DNA of 64,000 bases, taken from contig NC_092573.1 in assembly GCF_037975245.1 (NCBI RefSeq), positions 1,482,001 to 1,546,000 on the forward strand, in the 5' to 3' direction. Numbering within the stretch: position 1 is the stretch's first letter; each line of letters starts with the position of its first letter. The position numbers were made by a program, and so were the translations under genes. Below are positions 24,681 through 63,188 of this stretch, in pieces. The stretch comes from Apostichopus japonicus (taxonomy: Eukaryota > Echinodermata > Holothuroidea > Aspidochirotida > Stichopodidae). The notes under the pieces are model-generated. The model made no database searches, was not told the DNA's origin, and saw only the letters and a program-made list of their open reading frames with translations.

Positions 24681-26472
24681 AATTGTTGATGCAAAAAACA
24701 TGTACTTACTATGTAGTTTCATCACCATAGAAGAGATATTGACATATGGATATTTTCAGGTTAAGCTCAACCCACTAATTAATATTCCAAAGATGGGAAC
24801 CAAAGCCAACAGTGCACACATACACATCAAGGGGCATATACCTACCAAGTATGACATTGACTTCACTTGTGGTTGTTGAGATACCGTTTTGATAAACTGT
24901 CTTGACGATTTCCCATTAAGCCCCACCCACTCATGAATACTAATGTGGTAAAACATGTGATTAAACATGTACACACTTACATTACCATACCAAGTATGAA
25001 CTAAACCGGACACACTGTTGAACAGATTTTGACATTTTACATTAAGCCCTGCCCACTAAATAATATGCACGACAGCCCCATGACAAACAATACGGATCAT
25101 CTACTGATCCTGACCAACACCAAGTATGACATTAATCGCATATTTCCTTCTCGAGATTTTTGAAAAAGTCATAGACAGTTGAACAATACAAATGCCTCTC
25201 ACTGCTTTGTTTTTCAAAAAGTTTTAGAACTTTGAGAGAGAGAGTAAGTTTGTTCATCTTTTCCATACTCCTCTTAAATGCCCATGGTTATTGTTTTAGT
25301 GATCTAAGCTACAACTGAATGCCCCTGCAGGGTAGTCATTTCAGAAACTAAGGAACCGGAGGCGCTATTTTTAAATAGTAACTATAGGCAAGGTAGTTTC
25401 CAATCATAAATGTTTTTATTCATGACAATCCATCTGTTATGTTTTTTAGGTTTTCTGCATTACAAACCAAACAAAGTTCTTCCAGCATCATGAACATTCT
25501 TGAATCATTAATTTCTGATTGGTTGTAATAAAGTTTTGTGACAAATAATGCAAACCTTTTATGTAAACTCCTTGATCAATCATATCCTTTGATTCAAATA
25601 CTACAAAATTGAGTAAAACTGACAAGGGCATAATATGCCAAATAATAATGCCAAATTAAAACTACATGTAAACATTTTAAATACTTATAAAAACAACATT
25701 TTTATTTCAGAAAAAAATGTTACCCTGTCAAATCAGTCACTCTTATATAAATATAAAGCAAAACAAAAACAAAATTTGGTGATATTCTTTTGGACTGAAA
25801 TTTCCATTCATAATGTGATGCTCAAACCACCACAGGGAGTAAACTATGAAAATTGACTGGATCAAAATATGTTGCATCTTTTCATTCTGATTTGGTCTAA
25901 TGCTAAATTAACTAAAAGAAAAGTCAACAACTAGATCTGGCTTTGGTGGCTATCATAGATCAAATAGTAATTTTATAAGTTCACTGAGGTTACAGGAAAA
26001 GCAAAGGAAATCAAACATGAAATCGAACAATCATCTTTTATCTTATATGATACAGATAAATATGATGATAAAAACTGCAAAGAAAAAGCATGTACAATTT
26101 GGGATATATCCTGCTGTAATGGTCATGTTAGGGACAGACACTTTGTCATTGTGTGATGTCATAGTGTCCCAAGTGGTTGAAGTCTCGTGTTTGCTTCATT
26201 CTTCAATCAGAAAAATATTGTGGTCACTGGAATTAAAGTCAGTGTTACATCATTTTGAAAAATGTTCATTTTAGCAACATGCAAACAAATAAAATAAACA
26301 AATTTAAATCAATTAAGAGAAACAATCAAATTTCAAGTGACATTGGTTATGTGAGGTCTTCTTTAGACTTGCTTAAGTCTTCACCTCGTATAATATGATT
26401 GAAACCTCAAAATATATTCCTCAAATACAGCCAAACTCTTCTTAGCTGTTTGAGTATCTCTATCACAGTGAC

Positions 26473-26660
26473 CACAGGTGGGCAAAGTGTAGGCAGCATG
26501 CGGCCCATCTGGAAAAGTTTCTGTGGCCCACAAGAAGATCTCACCGTATGATGTACGATTCACATTTCACCCGAGAAGGTAATCCTGCAAAGTTTTGGAG
26601 TCCTTGGATTGGGTACAAAACTTCTGTGTTGCCCGCAAGATCTAAATAATGCCCACATAG
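26473..26660. mobile_element. Possible hAT-type MITE remnant
   Basis: The left side CAGGTGGGCAAAGTGTAGG followed by GCGGCCCATCTGG resembles the CAGG-GTGGGCAAA...CGGCCC ends of many hAT non-autonomous elements. The right side reverse-complements to TATGTGGGCATTATTTAGAT then TGCGGGC. No target duplication was found. Confidence 0.3.
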
Positions 26661-27829
26661 ACTTATGATGATGTTGTCCTTTCTTCTTTGATAATAAACA
26701 AAATTCTCCCAGATCCTTCAGAGATCTTTATTGCTTATGGGTATCCTTCTGTAAGGCATCTTTTTTTTTTTCAATTGTATGATACTAAAATTTTGTATCT
26801 TAATTTGAATTTTTCTTTCAAATAAGATTGAGAGATTAAAACAGCAATTGCTAATTAGCGAAAAATATAGCCGTAACTTTGCTTTGATAATATACTGAAA
26901 GAGAGAGTGACAACAAAAAGATGGTACGATACACTTAGTTACATCAAAATATATATAGAAAAGATAGACATTCAAAAGTTGGCAAATAATAATATTTAAT
27001 TCCCTAAAATTAAAGGCAGGATGGTATTAAGAAAGGCATATGTGACCTCTGCAGGATGAGTGATAAAGGAGGAGGGGGGAATGTAATGCCAAGCTAATTT
27101 TAAGTTGCTCTTGAACATTATCCATAGCACACTACTCTCACATACCTCCCTAAAAGCTAAGCAAAACAATATAAGTAAATAAGCTTGATATTCTTATGAG
27201 GTTTATTGCATGCAGACTGTCAATACAGCCTTAAATGTGTAAAAAAAAACTGCTAAATCACAACTTTGACTTTTCTTCAAGTTAAAGCGATGCTACTTTT
27301 TAGCTTATACTCTAATATCTGAAGCACACTAATAATCTTAACAAAGAGAAGAGGCCTTTTATCATCTACAACAATTGCTTCCTTCGTAACCTTTATTCCA
27401 TTTGACGGTTTTGTAAGTTCTTGACAACATTAGTGAGATAAACCCATGCTTTTATGCTTTTAATAGTGAGTTCTATCAAATTGTTTAAATGATACTACTG
27501 GTCAAGCTTAAAGACACACTGACACAAATCTTTGACGATTCTTCGGCTAGAGAATCTTTGCAACCAATCATTGACTTTCTGCCCCATTTGTGTCTTTGCC
27601 TTTTTACTATTCTCAAAAAAAACACAAAATACGAAATGGGAGAAATTACTCAATACAACCGTATCTAAGAGAAATCATTATTACCAGCAGTACACAAAAC
27701 TTTACTTGTTAGATCTCTTTCAAATATCACACACTTGTATCTCCGTTCAGTCTTACAAGACACAAAAGTACAAAATATTGACTCCGTACAAAACAGTTTT
27801 ATAACACTTTTCTAATCTTGGTCTGAATA

Positions 27830-53934
<26,105 letters not shown>

Positions 53935-55610
53935 GATTCTACTAGAAAGAAAATTCTATTCTTGTTCGAACTGACCAAAATTTGGCTCTCATTGATATTC
54001 TGAAATTAACTTGCTATAGTACATGCGCCCTTTGAACTAAAAGCGATCTTATCACTTTTTACCTCAACCATCCCTTTCTACCCCCCTCCCTACCAACACA
54101 CTATGTACAAGGACCATAGCCAGAGAGTGAATGTTAGGGAAAGGAGGGTAGGAGTGGTATAGAGAGGGCCCGTTGTCCTCTCCCCTTTTTTTGTTTTGTT
54201 TGGGTTAGAGGGCCGCAGATCCAAAATCGTGGTATAATTTCCTTCATCTTTAATTACAATGACGTATTACAAACTGTTCGAAAATATCTTAAAAGACGTT
54301 TGAAGCCCCCCAAAAAATATGGAATGTGTGGTATATAATGCCGAGGGGCCATATTGTCGGGAAGCTTTGAGGTTATTTGTTGTTTGCCCTTTCCACCGAC
54401 CCCCATGATCAAAAGTCATGTGGCCGCTTCCCATCAAAGTATGAACGTCCCCCTCCCCCACACCCCATCGGCAGGCCCCTGATTTTATCCTTCCATCGCC
54501 TTTAGTTGAGGAGGGCCTATATACAGCTTGAGAAAAATAAGGAGGTATCTGATTTCACAAATACACTTTTATCTGTTATAGAGAACATAAAAGCATATAC
54601 AGTAACCATGACGGAAACAGAATATTTTAATAGATGGGGTAGTTTCGTTATCCTGTAGTTGGTTTCTCAGATCATAATATTTCAATCTCAGGAGTTCGAC
54701 TCGGTTTCCCTACCTATTTCTATACCATAAATGTGATCTAATTACTACACAACTAAGGCATTCATAATGCAGTAGGGTAACAGAGTATTTCACCGTGTGA
54801 GGAAGCGACAGTGAAGGGGATACTTATTTTTTCTGGTAAAAAATCTGCAATCCAATAGGCCCAAAGTGTACTTAATACGTCTAATGGCGGCAGAAACAAA
54901 ACGCGTTACCCAACTACCATCTTAATCTGCAACGATATAGAGAATCATTGAAGTTGTGTCATTCATTTCCCCTTTGAATGAATACATTTGTTGAAGAGGC
55001 GAAGACTGTTGCAGAGCAACATGTGTACGACCACCCCGCGGAATACTAGCATAAAATATGCTAGTTAAGAATGTTTTAACGTTGGTGGCCGCAGTCAACT
55101 TATATCTGATTTACAGGTTGAGAGAAAATGACAATAGATAATTGCAAAATAAAACAAAACTATTAGCAAACTGCTCATCCACTTAAAAGCCTATGTAAGA
55201 GAATGTGTAAAAGTAATTAGTTGGCCTGACATTTCGATTCTTGATGTTTCGATCCTTGGCCTGGCATTTCTAACCTCATGGGCTCAACATTTAGGAAGGA
55301 CATGTCTAACATTTCTTCTGCCCCCCCCCCTTTATACCTCTTGTTCCCCCTCTGTCACCCCTCTTCTCGTAGCTCTCTACCTCCCTTTTGCTCTACACTT
55401 TTCTGTCTTTGTCCTTCTCTAGTTATTCCCTACCCTCTTCCCTATAATCCTCTCTTTGTACCTCTATAGTTTATCTCCTACCTCTCTTCTTCTCTCCATC
55501 CATTGTCTACTAATCTTCTTACATCTAACTCTTTTGTGTTTGCCCTGCAATGAATTATACATGTGCGTGTATTTGTCCCTTCTGTTACTGTTATACTTGT
55601 CATTCAGCCA
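53935..55610. other. Upstream region of PGGT1B; no gene recognised
   Basis: The PGGT1B start is at 53934, and its promoter should lie immediately to the right. Nothing coding is visible. A C/T-rich tract runs 55317-55545. Confidence 0.45.
55317..55545 (+). repeat. Polypyrimidine tract
   Basis: About 230 bases made mostly of C and T (CCTCTT, CTCTAC, CCCTCT words), without a fixed period. Confidence 0.75.
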
Positions 55611-55645
55611 CTGAAGAAAATCCTGCTAGGCTCGAAACGTCAGGC
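55609..55645 (+). ncRNA. Degenerate hammerhead-ribozyme-like motif (retroelement remnant)
   Basis: CTGAAGA (55611-55617) matches the CUGANGA core, CCTGCTAGG can form stem-loop II, and CGAAAC followed by GTC (55633-55641) supplies the GAAA core and a possible cleavage site. The flanks GCC/GGC can form a short stem I. Stem II has two mismatches at its base, so activity is doubtful. Penelope-like elements and animal retrozymes carry such motifs with a very short stem III. Confidence 0.35.
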
Positions 55646-55928
55646 CAACTTACTTTTACACAATTGATAATTATTACCACGACACCCATATTTCTTAAAC
55701 AGAACAGTTGTTGTGACACCGCACATTTACCGTTACGTTTCTCCAAACACACTTTTGGACCGCAAATAGCGTATGCAGGCCTACATAATATGCTAAACTT
55801 ATAACGGTTGAAGTAAGCCTTCTAATGTTCCATCTATTTTCTTTTCATCCCAAATCTGTTACGCTGTTAAAACTTGTATTAGTTTCATTCAGGTCCACTC
55901 TTTACGCCGAAAGTTGGCCAATGGTAAA

Positions 55929-56221
55929 CAGGCGCGACGCCAGGAATTTGCCAAGGGAGGGGCGAACCTGTAGGCAAACTATCAGAGCCGTAGATTCTGC
56001 ATTGAAAACTATCTAAGCGAAGCGCCACCATGTTTGGCGCGAAGTGCACAAGAAAATATTGGCTGAAATGCCTCCCAGATCTCTGGAAATGGCACTTCCC
56101 AGGCCTTGTAAGTTGCATCTTAGCTTGAAATTACTAGCAATATCATAAAAACATACAAACAAAAATATGCTCAAATGGGGGGGGGCGGTCGCCCCCTTGG
56201 CCCCCCCTGGCTACGCGCCTG
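55929..56221. mobile_element. hAT-like MITE
   Basis: The left end CAGGCGCGACGCCAGG and reverse-complemented right end CAGGCGCGTAGCCAGG match at 14 of 16 bases. The flanking 8-mers ATGGTAAA and ATGGCAAG agree at 6 of 8, an aged target duplication. The interior contains AAGCGAAGCGCCACCATG, shared in reverse with copies at 58.7 and 59.1 kb. No coding capacity. Confidence 0.65.
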
Positions 56222-57904
56222 ATGGCAAGTCTGAGTAGACGTAAATCTGTCACTGGGCACCGATATATCTGTTCACCAAGATAAAAACTATATTTAGGGG
56301 TACAACATATATATGGGTATTATGGTTTGAATATTGTTACATCGTAATATATATTTCTAGGAAACGTCTCTTTTTCTTTGGCTTGTATTTTTGTTTTTTG
56401 GTGTAGGAGAGGAGAAATTAAAGAGGCCTTCACGAAGTTAAATATGCTTACTTTTGGACCTCCGGAAAGAGGACCTCTGACATCACAACCGTCGGCCCCT
56501 ACGGCCGAACTATTATATGTTTCATTTTGATTAAACGGAGGGATTGGGCCAAGGAAGGTTGGGATGTGAGTTCCCTCAACATGAAAACTTCGAGTACCGG
56601 CCGGTATATGCTTTGGACTAGTGTTTCCCATTCTTTCTGAATATCTATGATAAATACTCAACTCCCGCTGAACTGTTCTTCGAATACGTAGGCTCTTTGT
56701 TCAATGTAGCTCTTATTAAACAAGTCAACCGTTATTTAAGTAGATGCGGTCATTAATTTCCAAAGAATTGACGCATTAAGTTTGCTGCGAAGTCATATGG
56801 TGAATTTCGATCATGGCCTTGACAGGTTCAGTGACTGCAACCGTACAATCAAACATGTGCGTAAAAGAGACAAAATGAATTCGCTCTTCTTATGATCTGG
56901 GATTTCCCAATACATGTGCAGCTGCTAACAGCAACAGAGGAAATTTCATGAATGACGGAACGTTTTACATTGCGGAAGTATAACGATTAACTTTTCTTAG
57001 CATTGCAACCCGACAGGAACTCATAAACAAGGAGTATATAACTGATAGGAAAAAGGATGTGTAGATGGCGCTATGACGTAATCTTTGCGCGGGGATCACT
57101 AAATAGCATATCGACTTACATGTGTGTGGCATACCTATTTTAACGAATATTCTACTGCAACGTAACACACTCATCTAAAAGATCATGTGTCAGTGACGAA
57201 AGTTATAAATCAGTTTTGAGTCGATGTAATTGCGTTAGTGCAAATTATTAAATTAACATATCAGCCTAACTTAAGTATATTTTATTTAAATGTACGATTT
57301 TCAACAGATTGTTATATTAGTAATTTAAAAAAAAAAGTTACATAGCCTTTTATTCAATAAAGTAGTTATTAATTAAAAAATATTAAATCAATATTATAAC
57401 TACTTTCAGTTGCAGTAACCAACTACAAATACACAGTTTACATTATAAATTTAGTACGCAATGGGATCAATCATTTACTGATATTGCGGCGAACATTTTA
57501 CTCACATAGACGTAGGGATTGAATGCTTGTCCGTCCTCACCACCAATATATTCGGATATGCAGCATCGAAAATGAATTAATATGTAAATAGATATTTAAC
57601 GTGTCAACACTGAGCTTTGCTACTTGCAAAGGGCTCATTTGATCCTAACACCAACAACATATAGCTAGTAGGCCTACAAATATAGACCCAGTCAGGTATT
57701 GCTTGTATAAGAGTCCGAAACGGAATTTTGCCATGCATTCTGAGGACATGAGAGCCCCTGGGACAATTAAAGTCACAAAGCCTCCTCCAGTGAAGTCTTC
57801 ATTTTTCGTAAACTATATGAAAATGAGTGGAATACATTATTCTTCTTCACCCCATATTCCCGGGGCCCCTAATTGACCCCGGGTCCCGATTTATTCAAGT
57901 TTGG
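56222..57904. other. Intergenic sequence, nothing recognised
   Basis: AT-rich sequence. The 113-codon minus frame at 56320-56661 shows no family motif and no usual coding pattern, so I do not call it. Confidence 0.4.
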
Positions 57905-57914
57905 GCATCCATGG

Positions 57915-58030
57915 CAGTGGCGGCGGAACCGGGGGGGCTTGGGGGGGGGGGGGCTCAGCCCCCCCAATGAAAAAGTTGAGGGGGCAAATGCATGATAAGC
58001 CCCCCCCCCCAATATTTACCAAGGCTCCGA
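57915..58030. mobile_element. End fragment of a CAGTGGCGGCGG-type repeat with G/C runs
   Basis: CAGTGGCGGCGGAACCGGGGG resembles the right end of the MITE at 8359-8727 (CAGTGGCGTAGGAA). It is followed by G13 and C7-C10 runs. The opposite end was not found. Confidence 0.4.
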
Positions 58031-58448
58031 AACGTGCATCTGCCCATTTTTTAATGCATACTTGTCGATCTGTCCGATGCACACGTATACTATATAGGTG
58101 TAATAATTAAATATGATAATTGATTGTCTGTATCATGCCTCATCGAATATTATTGTTTTAAATAAGAGGGTAATAAGCTAAACGCTACACTCATCAACAT
58201 TTGCGATTACACTACGAGTACACGCAAGGCGTGGAACATGGCTTTATGTTTAAACGCAATCAATTATTAAACGAACAAAAACACAATATTAGCATTTCAC
58301 CTGTACTGTATAGGGTACATGCATTCATGACATGATGACAGTGCTAGGTCATAGAAATTTGTTGGCAACTGCACATGGTTTTGGAATTACCCATTTGTTG
58401 ACATTAAGAAATGCTTTCTGTTTTTTCTTATGACATTTATTTAATTCA

Positions 58449-58824
58449 GGGGCGTCGGAGCCGGTACGTACGGGCAGGTCCGGCGAACGCCGGACCAATA
58501 TTCACGACGCAAAAAAAAAAAGTAGGACTAAAAAATGGGGAAAAAAAATCTCGGAGGTATATGTTTCAATACTTTTCAATAATGATGACGGCAAGTAGGC
58601 TAAATGTGACTACTCTGGCATGGCAGGGGTCTTGTTTTCAAGCTCGGGAAGTGCCATTTCCTGCAATCTGGGAGGCATATTTTCAAAATTTTCTCCATTA
58701 CGCTACGCGACAACCATGGTGGCGCGTAGCGTAGTTTGACCTACCAAACGTCCCCCCGATAATTATGATAGTTGGCCACACTCTGAACCGCCGTACCAAT
58801 CAAAAATACCTTCCGACGCCCTTG
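58449..58824. mobile_element. hAT-like MITE, GGGCGTCGGA ends
   Basis: CAGGGGCGTCGGAGCC at the left and, reverse-complemented, CAAGGGCGTCGGAAGG at the right form imperfect terminal inverted repeats. The flanks share only TAATT. The interior holds the GGTGGCGCGTAGCGTAG box common to its neighbours. Confidence 0.55.
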
Positions 58825-58974
58825 TAATTATTGCATTTAATTGCAAGTATAGTAATTTACTACACTCAAAAACGTCTTTGCGAGTACACGTCGAGTAATA
58901 GCTACTCTCTTAAAACACCATCGAATATACAAATTACAATGTTTTTACAGATTTTTACGTGCAATCTGATAAAT

Positions 58975-59172
58975 TGCAGGCTTGAGACCCATGTTTTAGG
59001 GCTAGGTATTCGCAGCATGAAACACTCGGGGAGTGCCGTTTCCGGCCATCTGGGGGGTTTGAAAAACCCAAAATTTTCTTGTACGCTCCGCGCCAACCGA
59101 TGGTGGCGCTCCGCTTAGATAGTCTCCACATATTAGCCCCCCTAATAATTTTCCCGTTCCGCCGCGCCTGAT
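58975..59172. mobile_element. Partial copy of the same repeat family
   Basis: CTCGGGGAGTGCCGTTTCC then CGATGGTGGCGCTCCGCTTA parallels the interior of 58449-58824 (CTCGGGAAGTGCCATTTCC then CATGGTGGCGCGTAGC). The right end CCGCCGCGCCTG matches the CAGGCGCG end of 55929-56221. The left end is not visible. Confidence 0.5.
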
Positions 59173-61177
59173 GCATGGTTGTGATTAACAGCCCAGAATT
59201 GTATTAAAATTGGGCCGGCAAGCAGAAGATTTCATTTTTGTAGAACCCACTATAGTCTGAAACTTTTGTAATATGTCTATAAAGAGAAAAGTGGTCATTT
59301 CAAAGACTGCCTGACATGTGCTTCATTACGAGTATCAGCCTTGATATACTGTAATTGTTTAATTTGTATTTCGAAAAGTTCATTCTTGATTCCATGGAAA
59401 CCAATGACATGGAGTTGGTCACTGCGCACGCGCTAAAATGTACCTAATCATTCATAGCATCAAACACATTTATGTTAGTTTCATAAGCCCAGGCGGAATT
59501 GGTAAATAATTGTCTAAAAAAAACGGTTTCTGTTTTTAACAAAGCTCATCATGACTTACGTTGCTAGCCTAGGCTATATAATGACTTACATATATAAGTA
59601 ACGTTGGGCCTATAGGTTTTTGCGTATTGATTGCTCTCGCTCCCGTAGATGGGGCACTGCGTCGGGACTAAGGGCTCATTGTGTGTTACTTGTTATCTCA
59701 TAGCTCCCATAGGGACGATGATATATTGTTTAGTTCAATTTATATGGATATGGTAAATCCTTTACCAGTTTGGCCATATACAGCTATGTTAGTTGCCATA
59801 GCAACAGTTGCCATGGCAACAGTTTCTATGATTATGGCTCATTTCCGGAGTAGCTACTCTCGGGAGGTCACCCATGGCGTTGGTCCATTATTGAGTGAGG
59901 GGTCAAAACGCGTCCATGTGTTTTGTGTCAGTACACCTTCTATCGGATTTTCTTCAAACTAGGGAAAGTACTACAAGGTGAACCCGTGTGTCTCGCAGAC
60001 CTCCCGAACCAAAGGTCAGAGGTCAAGTTTAATGATTTTCTTTGTTGCTAGAACAGAATTTACATTGAACCTCCACATACATAATGAGAATGTGAAGTGG
60101 TATCAAAATATGTAGTTGCCATGGTTTCTGAGGTCACATGTATATATTTAGTATAAAATTGTTGGCGATGATCGAGGTACGAAGTTCCGTGGATTGCCCT
60201 CTTGTTCTTTAGTTTTTGTTTGAATTGGGAGAATCCGATCATTTTAGGACTTGCGCTGGTCAGGACGTATTTTGTGGGTGGGATAAGTATATGACGGATT
60301 ACGCGGTTATTTAAGGTTGTATCATTTTGCTATTTTTAGAATTTAATTCAATTATCATTTGATTAATTTGCACGACTATTTTTGTTGTTTCTTATTTACG
60401 GTTTCGGTGATATTCTCTTACCCCAACGGTTGGTTGCTGGTACGACCCTTGCTTAATAAAATCAATCCTCTTTCATGTGCGGGCACTCCTTAAGACAGAC
60501 CTACACTCTACACATCAATATTCACCGAGCTTTACTTTTGGAGTTATATCGTGTTTACAAGGTTGAAATTGAAATTGCAGTAGGTTTCGATTCCTTCCGT
60601 CGGCATCGAAATCGAAGACTTCCATGCATCCTCGATCCGATGATCGGAGGGTGCAAAACATGGAAATATATTGCACCAAGGTTACCTCACAAATTATTTT
60701 TTCTTTGGGCGAAAGGGAGGCACCGTTTCAAAGTAGGCTACACAATGTGGAACTTTACAACAATCACCCAAGATTAACCAGGGCAAGATAAACCAAAATA
60801 CTCGGTTGATCTACTCTCATCTCTAGTCGCTTGAATCGAGTAAACTTCAATCATGTAAAAAATGGGGAATAGAACAGAAACTGCACCACACAAATTCAAC
60901 ACAGTTCTTCGTAGTATACACGATCTTAGCCATACATACTAAGTTGTAATAGAGAAATGTGGCGGATCGTCTCTTCCGGAAAGGTGTACTCCTTGTTTGA
61001 CAGTTAGTAGGTTTCGTGCATAACGGCAGTAGCGTGTAGATTTATATTGTCACGGTACTATTTACAACGTGCAGCATAAATATCACACATCGCAGATAAC
61101 CTAGGTTGCGGAATACATAACTCTGTACACTACAGTACATCATATCGGGCCTATTTCGGAAATTATACATACAAAAT
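59173..61177. other. Intergenic sequence, possible promoter at its right end
   Basis: No gene recognised; the 100-codon frame at 60475 has no known motif. Between about 60900 and 61177 the sequence has promoter-like words (GGCGGATCGTCTCTTCCGG) ahead of a possible first exon. Confidence 0.35.
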
Positions 61178-61231
61178 ATGCCGCATAGGGATGAAGACAT
61201 GGCGGATCATCTAACGAAAGAAGAAGAGACA
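61178..61231 (+). CDS. Possible first coding exon of an unrecognised gene
   Basis: ATG 61178 gives MPHRDEDMADHLTKEEET and ends at a strong donor ACA|GTGAGT; a second ATG, in ATGGCGGATC context, follows at 61199. The CG-containing surroundings fit a gene start. No downstream exon could be joined in frame with certainty. Confidence 0.35.
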
Positions 61232-61796
61232 GTGAGTATAATGTATTTTACTGGTATCATTCTGTAATCAATCACATTCAGTTTGTTTTGAAACCACTAG
61301 TATATCCTGTTTTATGACAAAGTTCCCTTCCTGAATTATCGACTGCAGACGATGTTTCTGTTATTGGGCCTAACCAAGGTCTACTCTTACGTTAGGTCTA
61401 GGCTTACATAGGTACATAACATAGGATTACGATTTTAAATTGGGGTATTGCTGTGTAATGTAAGGCAAGGCCCCTTGGTCATCGATCTTTCATGAAGTTA
61501 ACACCATAGGTCTTGTACAATTTGAGAACACATCAGTACAAATCCTTTCATCCTTTCAAGTTTCATACAAATTCACACTCACAGACACTTGACTCATCAC
61601 ACAGTAGAGTTTGAAGGATACACTCAGCATTTAGCCCTATAGTGTTTCCTTCAGTAGGTCTAACAGTAGCCTTATATTAGCCTTGCCTCACAAGGACTTA
61701 GTTGAAACTTGAACTTGTAGGCTAGGCCTAACATATTATAGGTAGGCATAGGTCCTACTGATTAGTAAAATGAATACAGAAGCAGGAAGTAAAAGA

Positions 61797-62684
61797 GGCT
61801 AAACTGCAGAATACCCCGCTACTTTAAAATATTTTTATAAATAGGCTACGAGGTACGCAGTGGACAGATATTTATAGATAGCCTACGCGGTACGCAGACC
61901 TTCATAGAAAATTTATAAACTTAAATTAAAACCTTTCCTTAAAACGTAAACCCAATAGTTGATGTTTCGTTCTTTATACTGCGAAAAATAATGTTTTTTG
62001 CTCAAATCACAGTGATCGTAACTTTACTATATACGTACCACGTAGCCATCAATTATTTTTTTCAGATCAACCACGTACCACGTAGCCATTTATTAAACAT
62101 ATTATACTTCCATTGTGTACAATTAAAACAGTCACGACGTATCGCGTACCACATGATTTACATTAACCCTGATTTCACTACGTACCGCGTAGCCATCAAT
62201 AAAAAAATTACATTTCAACCACGTACCACGTAGCCATTTATAAAACATGTCATATTCCCTTGTGTGCGATAATAACAGTCACGACGTACCACGTAGCCAT
62301 CCAAAAAATTAATACGCTCTTAACTTGAAATCTATTCGGGCAACGTAGGCAAATACTTTTAAATTACCCCACCAGAAAATACTCTGTCCAAGTACCACGT
62401 AGCCAAATCAAAGACATATTAAAATAAACTACATCAGGAATCATTTCAAATCCGATATTTCTAAAACGCCCTCAATTAAAGCAAAGGACTTAAATTCCGT
62501 ACAATTATAACGTGAAGAGAATTGATTAAGTCCAGCGCTATGGACTGTACTGGAACATTTCCAAAAAATGTCTAAGTACAAAATAACTCTCACGCCCTCT
62601 ATATAACTTACGACTGCGTACCGCGTATCCTGTTTTCACCAAAAAGGATATCCAAAAAAATTCGGGGTATTCTGCAGGTACTCC
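61797..62684. mobile_element. Non-autonomous DNA element with palindrome-rich interior
   Basis: CTGCAGAATACCCCG (61804-61818) is mirrored by CGGGGTATTCTGCAG (62663-62677). Extending outward gives 22-bp ends starting GG, with 17 matches. The 8-mer GTAAAAGA lies directly outside both ends (61789-61796 and 62685-62692), a target duplication. The interior has about ten copies, in both orientations, of the partly palindromic word TACGTACC-CGTAGCCAT, plus a two-copy unit of about 140 bp (near 62070 and 62215). No coding region. An 8-bp duplication with GG-starting ends would suit Merlin, but the superfamily is unproven. Confidence 0.7.
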
Positions 62685-62988
62685 GTAAAAGACAACAAAT
62701 GTAAAGACCCAAAGCCTACTATAGATTTTGCAAAGGTTTTATTCATCAATAAATGCCCATAATTAATTATGAGTTGGAAATTCAGATTGCTAATGAATTG
62801 TGTTAATCAACAATGGTGGTATTTGGCATTGACCTAATCAGTTACAAGTCAACGAATGCTTTCTACATTTAAATTGAAGTAGACTCCATCATTTTTGTTT
62901 TTGTTGTTTTGTATAATATGTCGGCCTTAACTACAACTAACATAACAATGTATCTTAATGTTTTTTCCCATTGACAACTATATTAAAG

Positions 62989-63188
62989 TAGGCATAAACC
63001 CAACCATCATTATTGGTATATGTGATAGAGATGACTGTCATAAACAGCTTCCCCAAACAGCAAAGAAAGATCTTAATATTCTATGTGGGGAAATATCACA
63101 TATTTTATGTTTCTTAAAACACAAGATCGAAGACTTGATCAAGTCTAAATATGATGTCATCAAGCCACATGTGCTGGAAAGGTTGTGA
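62989..63188 (+). CDS. Possible terminal exon of an unrecognised gene
   Basis: After an AAAG acceptor-like site the frame reads GINPTIIIGICDRDDCHKQL and ends HVLERL before TGA 63186-63188. A donor AAAG|GTTGTG inside the last codons is the alternative. The peptide looks coding (Cys/His/Lys/Asp mixed helix, few rare codons), but I do not recognise it. It may belong with the possible first exon at 61178. Confidence 0.35.

Larger units (their letters stand above)
22703..27829. other. NGRN 3' region and intergenic sequence with no recognised gene
   Basis: NGRN 3' UTR probably ends near the AATAAA words at about 23038 or 23252. The remainder is AT-rich, with short chance open frames only. It includes a degenerate TTTGGGCCC-type repeat (24460-24680), decayed dispersed repeats in which AAGTATGACATT and AAGCCC-CCCACT words recur (24770-25140) and a possible hAT remnant at about 26473-26660. 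PGGT1B ends convergently at 27830. Confidence 0.5.
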
